DNA from: Treponema socranskii subsp. socranskii VPI DR56BR1116 = ATCC 35536
GTDB lineage: Bacteria; Spirochaetota; Spirochaetia; Treponematales; Treponemataceae
Assembly: GCF_000468115.1 (NCBI RefSeq)
Contig: NZ_AVQI01000084.1
Span: 116,455-180,454 of the forward strand
Direction of reading: 5' to 3'
DNA: 64,000 nt
In this document: piece by piece, positions 1 to 9,247 of the stretch
Position numbering within the stretch: the stretch's first letter is position 1
How the letters are laid out: each line of letters starts with the position of its first letter
Position numbers and translations under genes: made by a program
Notes under the pieces: generated by a model
The model's database searches: none
Told to the model about the DNA's origin: nothing
Seen by the model: the letters and a program-made list of their open reading frames with translations, nothing else

Positions 1-1
1 T

Positions 2-610
2 ATTCGTACTACAACGGAGGTAGAGAATAACCGTTATATTATGAGTGACGGCGGGAATATCGCGGCATATCTCTATATGCTAAAAAAGACCCCTGCATAC
101 GGAAAATACTATAATAGGATAGTGGAACGAATTAGATTTGTGATGCCGCAATTTCATGATTTTTTTCTGGAGCCGCAGGCATTAAATCCTACCTATATAA
201 AATTAAGATGGTTAAGTATCGATAATAACGAATATACTTTCGGAGCGGAACAGCTTTCCGACGGTTCGATTAGATTTATCGCGCTCGCAACGCTTTTTTT
301 ACAACCGCCTGAATTGCTGCCGAATGTCATTATTGTCGATGAACCGGAGCTCGGTCTGCATCCGCAGGCAATCGATATATTAGCTTCTATGATAAAAACG
401 GCAGCGCAGCATGTCCAAGTTATTGTCGCTACGCAATCCTCTCGTCTTCTTGACAGCTTTGATGCATCGAAGATTATTGTTGCCGACTATGATGACGTTA
501 ATAAATGCAGCCTTTTTCGCCGGCTTGATAAAGAGCAGCTGCACGCATGGCTTGACGATTTTTCTCTTTCCGAGTTATGGGAAAAAAATGTTTTAGGCGG
601 GCAGCCGTGA
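2..610 (+). CDS. AAA/ABC-type ATPase, C-terminal part (cut by window edge)
   Basis: The reading frame is open from the first bases, so the gene starts outside the window; about 200 residues are visible. They contain an ABC-signature-like LSDGS, a hydrophobic strand ending in DEPELGLHP (Walker B plus D-loop) and a following VIVATQSS strand where the switch region lies. This is the end of an AAA_21/OLD-like ATPase head as found in phage-defence ATPases. The stop overlaps the GTG start of the next gene by 3 bases (GTGA), so the two are translationally coupled and probably work together. The nucleotide-binding P-loop is not visible because the N-terminus is missing. ATPase assignment is firm; a defence role is inference from the partner gene. 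Confidence 0.8.
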   Translation: MRTTTEVENNRYIMSDGGNIAAYLYMLKKTPAYGKYYNRIVERIRFVMPQFHDFFLEPQALNPTYIKLRWLSIDNNEYTFGAEQLSDGSIRFIALATLFLQPPELLPNVIIVDEPELGLHPQAIDILASMIKTAAQHVQVIVATQSSRLLDSFDASKIIVADYDDVNKCSLFRRLDKEQLHAWLDDFSLSELWEKNVLGGQP

Positions 611-1284
611 AGCGTATTTTTGTCGTGTGCGAAGGACAGACTGAAGTTAATTTTGTAAAACGCCTTCTTGCGCCTTATTTTGTATCTCAGGATAAAATTT
701 TTATCCCTGTAACCGTACTTACAAAACGAGATAATCGGCAAGGAAAAATGTATAAAGGAGGCATGAGCAGTTTTGCTAAGGCGCATATTACAATTGAGAA
801 AACGCTTGCAAATCTTAAAGATAAAGACACGTTTGTTACCACTATGTTCGATTTTTATAAGCTTCCGAGCGATACTCCCGGTATGGATAAAATGACGGAT
901 ATAAATAATTCCTATAAAAAAGTTGAACTATTGGAAAATGAAATACGTACTTTCGATATTAAAAGATTAACTTTTGATGCGTATTTTCCATATATACAAC
1001 TGCATGAGTTTGAAAGTTTCCTTTTCGCCGATCTTGATAGGCTGGCGGAAGCATATTTTGACTATGATATAGGATCGCTGAGAGAATGTTTGATAAAAAT
1101 TAAAAATCCTGAGCTTATTAATAACGGTGAAGATACGGCGCCGTCCAAAAGGATACTTTCATGTATACCGGATTATGATAAGGTTGTTACAGGTATTTCG
1201 ATTCTTGAGAAAATAGGAATAGAACGACTGAAAGAAGTTTGCAAACATTTTTCCGAATGGATTAAGAAACTGGAGCAGCTGTAA
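607..1284 (+). CDS. DUF4276 family protein (TOPRIM-like), partner of upstream ATPase
   Basis: A 225-residue protein. I chose GTG 607, which overlaps the upstream stop as GTGA, because the family-like start (KRIFVVCEGQTE) follows at once; an ATG at 577 would add ten unrelated residues. The CEGQTE motif at the N-terminus matches the acidic TOPRIM-like motif of DUF4276. Further family-like blocks are LHEFESFLFAD in the middle and an APSKRI segment near the C-terminus. Proteins of this family commonly sit beside AAA_21 ATPases and are thought to be nuclease-like partners, analogous to the TOPRIM half of OLD proteins. The nuclease function is inference. Confidence 0.7.
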   Translation: MKRIFVVCEGQTEVNFVKRLLAPYFVSQDKIFIPVTVLTKRDNRQGKMYKGGMSSFAKAHITIEKTLANLKDKDTFVTTMFDFYKLPSDTPGMDKMTDINNSYKKVELLENEIRTFDIKRLTFDAYFPYIQLHEFESFLFADLDRLAEAYFDYDIGSLRECLIKIKNPELINNGEDTAPSKRILSCIPDYDKVVTGISILEKIGIERLKEVCKHFSEWIKKLEQL

Positions 1285-1590
1285 AAAATTGATATATGAG
1301 GCATCTCGGAAAACTCGCCTTGGACGATTTTTTTTCAAGATTTTGACGAGTTGTAACTCATTGTATTATCACGAGTTTCAATATCGCATTTTCAAAGTTA
1401 CCAATGGTTTTTATTCTTACTAAGGGATTTCACAAAATCCTTAGATGTTATATATTTTATCATAATGAGCGTAATCACTCTTGCTTTTTGTGTTGTAACG
1501 TAAATTCTAAGGATTACGTTTTTTTGTAAATTTGTTTTAAACTCGAAATTTCGGCTGTTAGATATTTTAAAATAAAAAGGAAGCGAGAAA
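1285..1590. other. Intergenic stretch between the ATPase/DUF4276 pair and the glycan locus
   Basis: About 300 AT-rich bases with no convincing gene on either strand. The only recognisable element is a weak hairpin with a T-run at 1497-1525. AGGAAG at about 1578-1583 serves as ribosome binding site for the TTG start at 1591. No tRNA or attachment site is visible that would explain insertion of the AT-rich locus. Confidence 0.5.
1497..1525 (+). terminator. Possible rho-independent terminator
   Basis: A perfect 7-bp inverted repeat (AACGTAA / TTACGTT) with a 10-nt loop, followed by five more T. The stem is AT-rich and weak, so this is tentative. Confidence 0.35.
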
Positions 1591-1989
1591 TTGAAAAGGG
1601 TAATAACATACGGAACTTTTGATTTGTTACATTATGGACATATTAACTTATTAAAAAGGGCAAAATCTTTGGGCGATTATTTGATTGTTGCATTATCAAC
1701 AGATGAATTCAATTGGAATGAAAAACAAAAAAAATGTTATTTCAATTATGAAAAAAGAAAACAATTGCTTGAGGCAATAAGATATGTTGATTTGGTTATT
1801 CCGGAAGAAAGTTGGGAGCAAAAAGAAACAGATGTTGTCTTATATCATATTGATACATTTGTAATTGGAGATGATTGGAAAGGAAAATTTGATTTTCTTA
1901 AAAAAAAGTGTGAGGTTATATATTTAAAAAGAACTCCTGAAATTAGTACAACGCAGATAAAAAAGGATTTGAATCATAATTTAAAATAA
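1591..1989 (+). CDS. tagD: Glycerol-3-phosphate cytidylyltransferase (TagD-like)
   Basis: Makes CDP-glycerol from CTP and sn-glycerol-3-phosphate, the activated donor for glycerophosphate polymers. The 132 residues match the usual family length. The nucleotidyltransferase HxGH motif is at residues 14-17 (HYGH), and the second signature RTPEISTT at about 114-121 corresponds to the family's RTxxISTT. The start is TTG, supported by an upstream AGGAAG. It is the first gene of an AT-rich rightward locus that also contains a CDP-glycerol-dependent transferase, which fits its role. Other cytidylyltransferases (for example ethanolamine-phosphate type) are usually longer, so TagD is the best call. Confidence 0.88.
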   Translation: MKRVITYGTFDLLHYGHINLLKRAKSLGDYLIVALSTDEFNWNEKQKKCYFNYEKRKQLLEAIRYVDLVIPEESWEQKETDVVLYHIDTFVIGDDWKGKFDFLKKKCEVIYLKRTPEISTTQIKKDLNHNLK

Positions 1990-2054
1990 CGATAGGCTCA
2001 TATGAAAGTTGTAATTGATTAAGATATTTTATTTGTGTTATAATTTTAAAAATT

Positions 2055-3632
2055 GTGTTTGATAAAGTTATGTCGGAAAGATCAAGAAAGAAAAATTCAA
2101 TAATAAATTCCGCTTTTGGACTTTTAAATAACATAATTCATATTTTTTTTGCTTTTTATTTAAGGAAAAAATTTGTTGAAATTTTTTCACCGGAATATTT
2201 GGGGTTGTATTCTTTTTTTGACAGCATCTTTGGAATGCTGATTGCTCTTGACTGCGGAGTTTCGAGCAGTATTTTTTTTCAAATATATGAACCGATTGCG
2301 AAGAAGGATAGAAGACATATTGTTTCTATTTTTAATCTTATTAAAATTATTTATACGTTAAGATCGATATTGGTTCTCTTAATAGGATTTATTATATCAT
2401 TTTATTTGAAGAGTTTGCTTAAAGGTACAGATTTATCATTTCACTATATAATAAAATGTTATAATATTTATATGATTTTTAATTCGGCCAATTATTTTTT
2501 TGTATTTTATTCGTTTTATCTTGAAGCTCTGCAGAAACGATTTGTTACTTCTATAATACAAATTGTTACCTATGTTCTTGAAGTAACGACTAAAATTTTA
2601 TCCATCTTTATTTTTAAAAGTTTTATTTTATATTTGATTTGCAGTGTAATTTTTATCTTGATAACTAATATTACCTGTATGGTTTATGTATACAAAAAAG
2701 AGCCGTATCTGTTAAAAAAATCGAAAATCGAACAGGGTGATCTGAAAAATATAAAAAAGTTATTTGGAATGGCGTTGCATTCATTATCAGCCGTTATATC
2801 AAGATACACAGATACTTTTTTGATCTCGAGTTTAACGGGACTCGTTAATACAGGGATATTTACTAATTATAAGACAATAAATACAAATGTAACGGCATTG
2901 CTGAATCAAATTACGTCTTCTATAAAAGATCCGTTTAGAAATTATATCATCTGCGAGAATAGAAATAAAGTCGAGGCTATGTTAAATGATTTGAATTATA
3001 TGATTTTTATTCTTGCCAGTGTATGTGCATCATGTATCTTTTGTCTATCGAATGATTTTATTGTGCTATGGTTAGGGGATTCATTTCTTTTGTCGCAAAA
3101 GACCGTATTATTTATGACACTCACTTTTGAAATGTCGTTTATGAATTATTTTATCATCGATTGTTATTATCTAACACAATCTTATTATAAAGATAAGAAG
3201 TCTCCGTTGATAGAATTGTCTGTAAATTTTATAGTGTCTTTACTGCTCGGATTGAAATACGGAATCTTAGGTATAATGATAGGTACTGTTTTATATTATT
3301 TTGTTCAGACGATCTTGCGTACAAAGCGGCTCTATAAATATTTTTTTAATAAATCATGTTTAAAGATATTGCTTAAACAGTTGTTTTTCTTTTTAATAAG
3401 CATAGGGGTTGCGTTGTTATTGAATTTTATCTATCGCTGTATTTTTATACATATAACTGTTTTGAATTTTCTATTAAAAATTATATTTACTGTTGTTCTT
3501 AGTGTGATGCTTATTGTTTTGCTTACAATGCGAATTCCCGAATTCATTTATTTTAAGACTATGGTTGTTAAAGTTGTCTTAAATTTACCGGTTTTAAGAG
3601 GTATAAAGATAAGGAGAGATGAGATACTGTAA
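2055..3632 (+). CDS. Polysaccharide flippase (Wzx/MATE-like)
   Basis: A 525-residue integral membrane protein with roughly 12-14 hydrophobic helices and short charged loops, typical of Wzx-type exporters that flip lipid-linked oligosaccharide units across the inner membrane. The N-terminal stretch with a helix, a YLGLYSFFDS loop and a SSSIFFQIYEP segment resembles this superfamily. The frame opens at GTG 2055; ATG 2070 is an alternative and neither has a strong ribosome binding site. The stop is immediately followed by the next ATG, so it belongs to the same operon. Very AT-rich with many Lys, Ile and Phe codons. The transported substrate cannot be read from sequence; the neighbours suggest a glycerophosphate-containing glycan. 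Confidence 0.82.
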   Translation: MFDKVMSERSRKKNSIINSAFGLLNNIIHIFFAFYLRKKFVEIFSPEYLGLYSFFDSIFGMLIALDCGVSSSIFFQIYEPIAKKDRRHIVSIFNLIKIIYTLRSILVLLIGFIISFYLKSLLKGTDLSFHYIIKCYNIYMIFNSANYFFVFYSFYLEALQKRFVTSIIQIVTYVLEVTTKILSIFIFKSFILYLICSVIFILITNITCMVYVYKKEPYLLKKSKIEQGDLKNIKKLFGMALHSLSAVISRYTDTFLISSLTGLVNTGIFTNYKTINTNVTALLNQITSSIKDPFRNYIICENRNKVEAMLNDLNYMIFILASVCASCIFCLSNDFIVLWLGDSFLLSQKTVLFMTLTFEMSFMNYFIIDCYYLTQSYYKDKKSPLIELSVNFIVSLLLGLKYGILGIMIGTVLYYFVQTILRTKRLYKYFFNKSCLKILLKQLFFFLISIGVALLLNFIYRCIFIHITVLNFLLKIIFTVVLSVMLIVLLTMRIPEFIYFKTMVVKVVLNLPVLRGIKIRRDEIL

Positions 3633-4796
3633 ATGAAAATTTTGTTATGTTTTATCGATATGTTACGACCAGATTTATTAAATCTGTATGGTAATCGGTT
3701 TGTCAGTCAGGTTGATCTTTTTTTTGAAAAACTTGGCGGTACCGTATATAGAAACTGTTATACGCCAGGCCCCGATACGCCTCGAAGCACTGCTTGTATA
3801 TTGACCGGTTGTTATCCCAAAAAGAATGGATGCGATGCAAGGGTTAAATATCCAAAATATTTTTTAAAAAAAAATATCTCAACATTTCTGGATGTATTGA
3901 AAGATAATGGTATCGCATTAAAATTTTATTTGGATCGCTATAACGTTGATATAGGTTTTTTACCGCAAGGATTTTATACGGACGAAAATCTTTGTGGAAG
4001 TGATCTGGTTATCCAAGATTATTTGGATAAATTTACAGTTAAAGAAGATTCGTTTAATTTTTTCTATTTTCCGGATTTTCATAATACCGTTATGGATATG
4101 GATTATTCCGAAAAGACCCCGCAAATAGGTCTGAAAAAGCTCTACTGTATTTTGAATATTTTAACCGAAAAATTGGATTTCAGTAATTTTGATTACTGCA
4201 TTTTTCTTTCCGATCACGGCTATCGGTTAAAACGAGATATGCACAAAAACTTGTTAGATTCTTATAGAAGCCGAATTTTTTTATTTGTTCATAAAAAAGG
4301 TGATGAAAAAATAATATATAGCGATAAATTAAAATCTACCCTCGATATCGCGCCTATGATCGCGCAGTTATATACCGGTAAAGAATTTAAATGCGACGGA
4401 ATGAACCTGTTATCCGAATATGAGCATGAATATGTTCTGTTGGAGGATCATGCCGATTTCTCTGTAAAACTCAACCAGAGTATTGAGCGATATGGAGTGA
4501 TTACTCCTTCTGGAAAATATTTTACGGATTGTTCGGGATGCTGGGAATATTCGGGGGCTGTACTTTCATCCGATATGCAGAAGTATTTTACGTCGTTGTT
4601 GGAAAACAATATGACACAATATAAAGAAAATGAGTTTCTATTTGAACGCTTGCAATTTTATAAAAAAAATATATATCTGAAATATAACTCGGATGGGACA
4701 TTGCGGAGAAAGTCTTTAAAATTAAGATTTAAAGAATCTGTTTTCTTTGGATGGATAAAGAAAGTTACATATCCTATTGTAAAGCATCTGATATGA
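3633..4796 (+). CDS. Sulfatase-fold (alkaline phosphatase superfamily) hydrolase or phosphotransferase
   Basis: A 387-residue protein beginning KILLCFIDMLRPDLL, where the Asp-containing first strand matches the metal site of sulfatases. A TPRSTACILTG segment at about residues 50-60 resembles the sulfatase signature around the nucleophile, but without a clear Cys/Ser-x-Pro-x-Arg; Thr could be the nucleophile, as in phosphoethanolamine or glycerol-phosphate transferases. FLSDHGY at about 194-200 supplies the second metal site. No transmembrane anchor or signal peptide is evident, so the enzyme looks cytoplasmic. It starts one base after the flippase stop and overlaps the next gene by ATGA. It may add or remove a phosphate or sulfate group on the glycan; the exact reaction is unknown. 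Confidence 0.65.
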   Translation: MKILLCFIDMLRPDLLNLYGNRFVSQVDLFFEKLGGTVYRNCYTPGPDTPRSTACILTGCYPKKNGCDARVKYPKYFLKKNISTFLDVLKDNGIALKFYLDRYNVDIGFLPQGFYTDENLCGSDLVIQDYLDKFTVKEDSFNFFYFPDFHNTVMDMDYSEKTPQIGLKKLYCILNILTEKLDFSNFDYCIFLSDHGYRLKRDMHKNLLDSYRSRIFLFVHKKGDEKIIYSDKLKSTLDIAPMIAQLYTGKEFKCDGMNLLSEYEHEYVLLEDHADFSVKLNQSIERYGVITPSGKYFTDCSGCWEYSGAVLSSDMQKYFTSLLENNMTQYKENEFLFERLQFYKKNIYLKYNSDGTLRRKSLKLRFKESVFFGWIKKVTYPIVKHLI

Positions 4797-5834
4797 AAAA
4801 CACCTATGGCCGATATTTGACAAGGAAAATTGCTCAAAATAAATTCATCGCGTTGCTTTGTTTTCCTGCTTTTATTTTTGGGAAAATAATCCCTAAGAAT
4901 AAAAAACTTAAAATTTTCGGATCGATGAACGGATATGATATCGTTGACAATGCAAAATATATGTTTATCAACGAATTTCGGGAGGGATATTATTTTATAA
5001 CAAAAAATAAGGATAAGTTATCCACGCCGATTTTTAAGAATGTATACCCGATTTATTGCTTTTCGATACGCGGATTAATTTTACAGTTATTCGCTGCAGA
5101 AGTTTATTATACGCATTCGATTTTTGATTTTTTTTCACCACTGATTATGGGTGCAAAAATTATTGCGCTATGGCATGGTGTTCCTGGAAAAAAAAATCAA
5201 TACGGCATTGCCGGAGCAGCAAAAGTATCTGAAAAAAATTCCGTTCGTTATTTATACATATATTATGCCGTATAAATATTATGCGTATTGTAATGAGGTA
5301 TACTGCCCGGCGAATAATTTGATAAAAATCTATAAACAATCCTTTAAGATCGGTAATCCTAAAATAATAATTCATAAACAACCTCGGAATATCTATGCAA
5401 AAAAATATGAAAAAACGCGGCAAAAAAGAATTTTATATGCGCCTACTTACAGGGAAAACGGAAATATATATGCGATGATGGATTCATTAGGTTTCTTTCA
5501 AGATAATATTATACAATATATAATCGATAATAAAATCGATTTCGTTATCCGCCCGCATCCGATTGATATGCAGCAGTTGGAAGCCAAAGATTTACCCAGC
5601 TGTTATAAACTTGACAGATCGGGGGATATTTACGATTCTATCGGAAGCTATAATTTGTTGATTACCGATTATTCATCTTTGTATTATGACGCATTGGAAT
5701 TGGAGATTGAAGTGAAAATACTGCAGAACGATCTTAAAAAGTATTGTCAAAAGAACGGTTTATTTGAGGAATTTTATGATTATATTTTGAATAATTCATA
5801 TTCAAAACTTGATTGTATTTTGGAAAATTTTTAA
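4793..5834 (+). pseudogene. CDP-glycerol glycerophosphotransferase (TagB/TagF-like), frameshifted in an A9 tract
   Basis: Two overlapping frames together give one CDP-glycerol glycerophosphotransferase. The first (ATG 4793, ATGA overlap with the preceding stop, to 5275) has the N-terminal half ending with the conserved WHGVPGKK. The second frame continues from there to 5834 with the family's NEVYCPAN, ILYAPTYREN, FVIRPHP and LLITDYSS segments. The frames join inside nine consecutive A at 5188-5196; eight A would give an uninterrupted protein of about 346 residues, near family length. The enzyme transfers glycerol-phosphate from CDP-glycerol to a glycan acceptor. Both halves look well conserved, so this may be a phase-variable or slippage-rescued gene, a recent mutation, or a sequencing error. 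Confidence 0.8.
5188..5196 (+). repeat. A9 homopolymer tract at the frameshift
   Basis: Nine A in a row just after the WHGVPG codons. The tract is one base longer than needed to keep the glycerophosphotransferase in frame, and it is a plausible site for slipped-strand mispairing or transcriptional slippage. Confidence 0.75.
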
Positions 5835-7088
5835 ATGGAATTAAAAAAGAATCGGAAGATCGGCATTAATAAAGCCTTTTTGACAATTTATAGCTTCTTT
5901 GTAATTATACCGTTATTTGTAAATGCATTATGGATTATTTTTTTGAAAGAATTCAGGGCAGATTTTTCATATTCTGCTATTACAGTCGAATTGAATAATG
6001 AAACCGTTTTATTTATCTTTCTTTGCGGAATTTTGTTTTTTGTATTTCTTTTGTTTTTATATTTGTTATTTAACAGATATCGAATCGTGTTGTCGCATAA
6101 TTTTTCAATCGAAGTTGATAGAAAAAAACTTGAAACCTATATTATCTTTATACTTCTATTGAATTATATATTTTATCTGGCAACCGGTATCGGTAGGGCA
6201 GGTGGGGCGTATGTTCAGAAAAGCTATGCATTTTTAATCTATTTTTGGAATTTCGATTTCTTTTTTTGGATTTATTATTATCGATATGCCGAAAACAGAA
6301 ATAAAAAATATTATTTTATTGTGTTTTTATTTTGCTTTTTACAATTCATACAAGGATGGACTGCTTTTGTATTTAACTTTTTTTTATGTGAACTTTTTAT
6401 CCGCTGTCGCGATAGAAAATTTCGATTTAAAACTTTCTTTTTAATTCCGCTGTTTTTTCTTGGCGGAGGCCTGCTATATACGGTAATGTTTCCGTTAAAA
6501 TTTTGGATCAGGACAGGAAGTCTAAAATGGATTTCGCTGTTAGATGGATTTTTGAGGCTGTCTGAGAGAATGTCTTTTTTTTCGACGAGTGCTGTTGCTG
6601 TGCAAAACAGTGAAAAGATTGTCAGTCTTTATCATCGCTTTAATACGGAGTATGCTGAGGCGATGTCTTTCTTTTCTCCATGGGTTCCCTCATTTATCTT
6701 AAAAACGAAAAGTTTGCGTTTAATTAATAATTTAGTTATGCTGTCCGCATATCCTGATTACGGTACCGACACTTCAGCGGGATTGGGTTTTTGTTATCCG
6801 TATATTTTGTATAAGCTGGGTATACGGTATCTATTGTTGTTTTTAATTGTAGTTCTAATTTATACATTCATATATAAGCTTATGATAGATGCTATAGCCG
6901 TTAATACTGAAATGAATTATAATTATTCGTCGTATATGTTCTTTCTGGCCGTGCTAAATGTTTTTAACGGATATACGTTTAGACGATACGGAATGTTTAT
7001 CCCGGCTATTTGGACATTTGTAATGTTGTTGCTGTTAGGTGTCTTTAAGATAAGGAAAAAGAGCCGTGAAAATTCTTTTTGTTTATAA
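5835..7088 (+). CDS. Wzy-like oligosaccharide repeat-unit polymerase (putative)
   Basis: A 417-residue protein that is almost entirely hydrophobic helices, about 10-12, with a larger loop at roughly residues 215-320. This architecture, the position between a flippase and glycosyltransferases, and the high Phe/Tyr content are typical of Wzy-type polymerases, which have little sequence conservation. It would join flipped repeat units in the periplasm. The start ATG directly follows the preceding TAA. Its 3' end overlaps the next gene by 23 bp. An O-antigen ligase is an alternative, because ligases share this topology. Confidence 0.6.
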   Translation: MELKKNRKIGINKAFLTIYSFFVIIPLFVNALWIIFLKEFRADFSYSAITVELNNETVLFIFLCGILFFVFLLFLYLLFNRYRIVLSHNFSIEVDRKKLETYIIFILLLNYIFYLATGIGRAGGAYVQKSYAFLIYFWNFDFFFWIYYYRYAENRNKKYYFIVFLFCFLQFIQGWTAFVFNFFLCELFIRCRDRKFRFKTFFLIPLFFLGGGLLYTVMFPLKFWIRTGSLKWISLLDGFLRLSERMSFFSTSAVAVQNSEKIVSLYHRFNTEYAEAMSFFSPWVPSFILKTKSLRLINNLVMLSAYPDYGTDTSAGLGFCYPYILYKLGIRYLLLFLIVVLIYTFIYKLMIDAIAVNTEMNYNYSSYMFFLAVLNVFNGYTFRRYGMFIPAIWTFVMLLLLGVFKIRKKSRENSFCL

Positions 7089-8109
7089 TAATCCGTTAGA
7101 TGGTACTTTCGGCGGAAGTCAGAGGACGATTCAGAATTTAAACGGGTTAAAATTATTTGCAACAGTTGATTTGTTTAAATTTGAAAAAAAAAATAAGCTA
7201 TATACTTTCCTTAACAGCTTAATAGGGTATATTGGGAATAGCAGTATTAAATTGGAACGGCAATTAATTAAAAAAATACGTGCAGGTGACTATGATTATA
7301 TTTTTTTCGATCAAGCGATTTACGGTATCATTTTGAAACACCTGTCGCGAAAAACGGTAATTCCTTGTATTGTCCATTATCATAATAACGAAGAAGCTTA
7401 TTACCGGGATCTTGTTAGAGTCGAAGGTTTAAAATACCTTTCGATTTATTTGGCTGCCAAATATAATCAATATTATTCAAAAAAGTTTGCAGCTAAGAAT
7501 TTATTTATTACGAAAGAGGATGCAAAATCTGTCGGAAAGACACAATATGAAAAAATTATAATACCGATAACTTTAAAAGACATATTCTCGAATAACGATT
7601 TACAGAGTCGGGATGGAGAATCTTATATATTATTTGTCGGTGCAGCAACGTTTGCAAATGTGGAGGGAGCAAAATTTATAATAAGGGAACTGGCCCCTGT
7701 AATCGATAAAAAGTTTGTGCTGATAGGAACGAAGCTTAAGACGGAAATCGAAAAACAAAAAATTATGTTACCGGATAATGTAGCTGTCTATGATTATGTC
7801 GACAATCTAAAAGAGTATTTTTTAGGTGCGGCTGCTTTTATATCACCCTTATATTTCGGCTCAGGAATGAAGGTAAAGTTAGCGGAAGCGATGATGTATG
7901 GAAAGAAGATTATCGGAACACCCCTGTCTTATTTTGGATATGAGGTACCGTGCGATTGCAAAGTTTGTCATACTGCCGCAGAATTTAAAAAAGAAATTGC
8001 AGCTCTAAATTGGAGGACTCTTTATTATAAAAGTTCACGGATTGTCTATGAAGTACATTACTCCAGCGAATTGGATGCGAAATATTATGCAAAAATTTTC
8101 GCTTGCTAA
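7066..8109 (+). CDS. Glycosyltransferase (GT-B fold, family 4-like)
   Basis: A 347-residue protein starting at GTG 7066, inside the end of the polymerase gene, with an AAGGA upstream. The N-terminus KILFVYNNP and a Gly-rich GTFGGSQR loop resemble GT-B acceptor domains. The C-terminal half has a typical donor domain: ILFVGAATFANVEGAK, then FISPLYFGSGMKVKLAEAM, which is the conserved block with the GT4-type catalytic Glu region and nucleotide-sugar contacts. Presumably it adds one sugar to the growing repeat unit at the inner face of the cytoplasmic membrane. Donor and acceptor are unknown. Confidence 0.78.
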   Translation: MKILFVYNNPLDGTFGGSQRTIQNLNGLKLFATVDLFKFEKKNKLYTFLNSLIGYIGNSSIKLERQLIKKIRAGDYDYIFFDQAIYGIILKHLSRKTVIPCIVHYHNNEEAYYRDLVRVEGLKYLSIYLAAKYNQYYSKKFAAKNLFITKEDAKSVGKTQYEKIIIPITLKDIFSNNDLQSRDGESYILFVGAATFANVEGAKFIIRELAPVIDKKFVLIGTKLKTEIEKQKIMLPDNVAVYDYVDNLKEYFLGAAAFISPLYFGSGMKVKLAEAMMYGKKIIGTPLSYFGYEVPCDCKVCHTAAEFKKEIAALNWRTLYYKSSRIVYEVHYSSELDAKYYAKIFAC

Positions 8110-8140
8110 TTTTTATGAATAAAAATATCGAATAGATTAT

Positions 8141-9232
8141 ATGAAGAAAATATTATTTATCACTGCTTTCCCTCCGAATCAAAGGACGGCAGGACAAGAT
8201 TATTCGAGAAGATTGATTTTTGATTTAGTCAATAAAAATTTTGAAGTATCGCTTATATATGCTGAATATCCGGGACATGAGGTAGAATTACCGAATGCAG
8301 TACAGATACTAAAATCTTTTAAACCGTCTGTTTTTCATTGTTTAAAGAAATTGGGATTTCATCCTTTTTTTACGAAGCGGTATGATTTTCAAATTTTGCG
8401 ATATATAAAAGAGAGAGCCCATAAATTTGATGTTTTGTATTTTGATTTTTCACAAATACACATCTATTCAAATTATGTGCCTCATCCTTTTAAGATACTG
8501 ATGTGTCATGATGTCGTGTTTCAAAAATATATGAGACGAGGGGGTGTACAATTACCATGGATAAAAAAAACGGATGGAAGCCTTTTAAAAACTGCACGAC
8601 ATGTAATTGCATTCAGTAGCAAAGATTGTATATTGCTTGAACGGATATATGGGGTGGATGCACAAAGGGTCAATTTTTATTTAAAAACAGGTAAATTCAA
8701 CTATTTGAAAGAATACATTGGTAAAGAGGATTCGTTTTGTTTTTATGGAGCATGGAACAGATCAGAGAATTATGAAGCATTGGAATGGTTTATCGATACG
8801 GTCTATCCAAAATTAATAAAAAAATATAAATTTAAAGTTATAGGCGGAGACCTTTCGGATTCTATGAAAAAGATTATAGAACGTACCGGCGATTTTCAAT
8901 ATCTCGGTTTTGTTGATAATCCGATAGCGGAAATTGCTAAAAGCGTAGCTCTTATCGCTCCCTTAAAAAAAGGTGCAGGCGTGAAGGTGAAAGTTATCGA
9001 TGCGCTATCTTCCGGTACACCTGTAATCGGTTCGGATGTAGCATTTGAAGGTATTGAAGATAACATAAATTATAAGCTTTTTTATAGATGTGCAACAGAA
9101 GATGATTATATATCCGTTCTGGAAAATTGGACAAAAAAAGAAATCGGATTTAGACAAAATGCCGCTGATGAGTTTTTTTCGCGATATAATGCAAATCATC
9201 TTCCGGATTTACTCGAAAGTATGATTAAATAA
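8141..9232 (+). CDS. Glycosyltransferase (GT-B fold, family 4-like)
   Basis: A 363-residue GT-B enzyme. The N-terminal KILFITAFPPNQRTAGQDYSR is the acceptor-side Rossmann start with the flexible Gly loop. The C-terminal donor domain contains FCFYGAWNRSENYEAL, a strand-loop FKVIGGDLS, and APLKKGAGVKVKVIDALSSGTPVIGS, the block that binds the nucleotide sugar. It resembles the preceding gene product in layout, so the two probably act consecutively on the same lipid-linked glycan. The ribosome binding site is weak, as elsewhere in this AT-rich block. Sugar specificity cannot be read. Confidence 0.8.
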   Translation: MKKILFITAFPPNQRTAGQDYSRRLIFDLVNKNFEVSLIYAEYPGHEVELPNAVQILKSFKPSVFHCLKKLGFHPFFTKRYDFQILRYIKERAHKFDVLYFDFSQIHIYSNYVPHPFKILMCHDVVFQKYMRRGGVQLPWIKKTDGSLLKTARHVIAFSSKDCILLERIYGVDAQRVNFYLKTGKFNYLKEYIGKEDSFCFYGAWNRSENYEALEWFIDTVYPKLIKKYKFKVIGGDLSDSMKKIIERTGDFQYLGFVDNPIAEIAKSVALIAPLKKGAGVKVKVIDALSSGTPVIGSDVAFEGIEDNINYKLFYRCATEDDYISVLENWTKKEIGFRQNAADEFFSRYNANHLPDLLESMIK

Positions 9233-9247
9233 TAGACTAAGAACGAT

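Noticed and set aside
1296..1365. Possible copy of the palindromic intergenic element near 14347
   Set aside because: Only short scattered matches; no clear inverted arms.
3777..3812. Genuine sulfatase active-site Cys/Ser motif
   Set aside because: The segment reads TPRSTACILTG, lacking a clear C/S-x-P-x-R, so a sulfatase function was not asserted.
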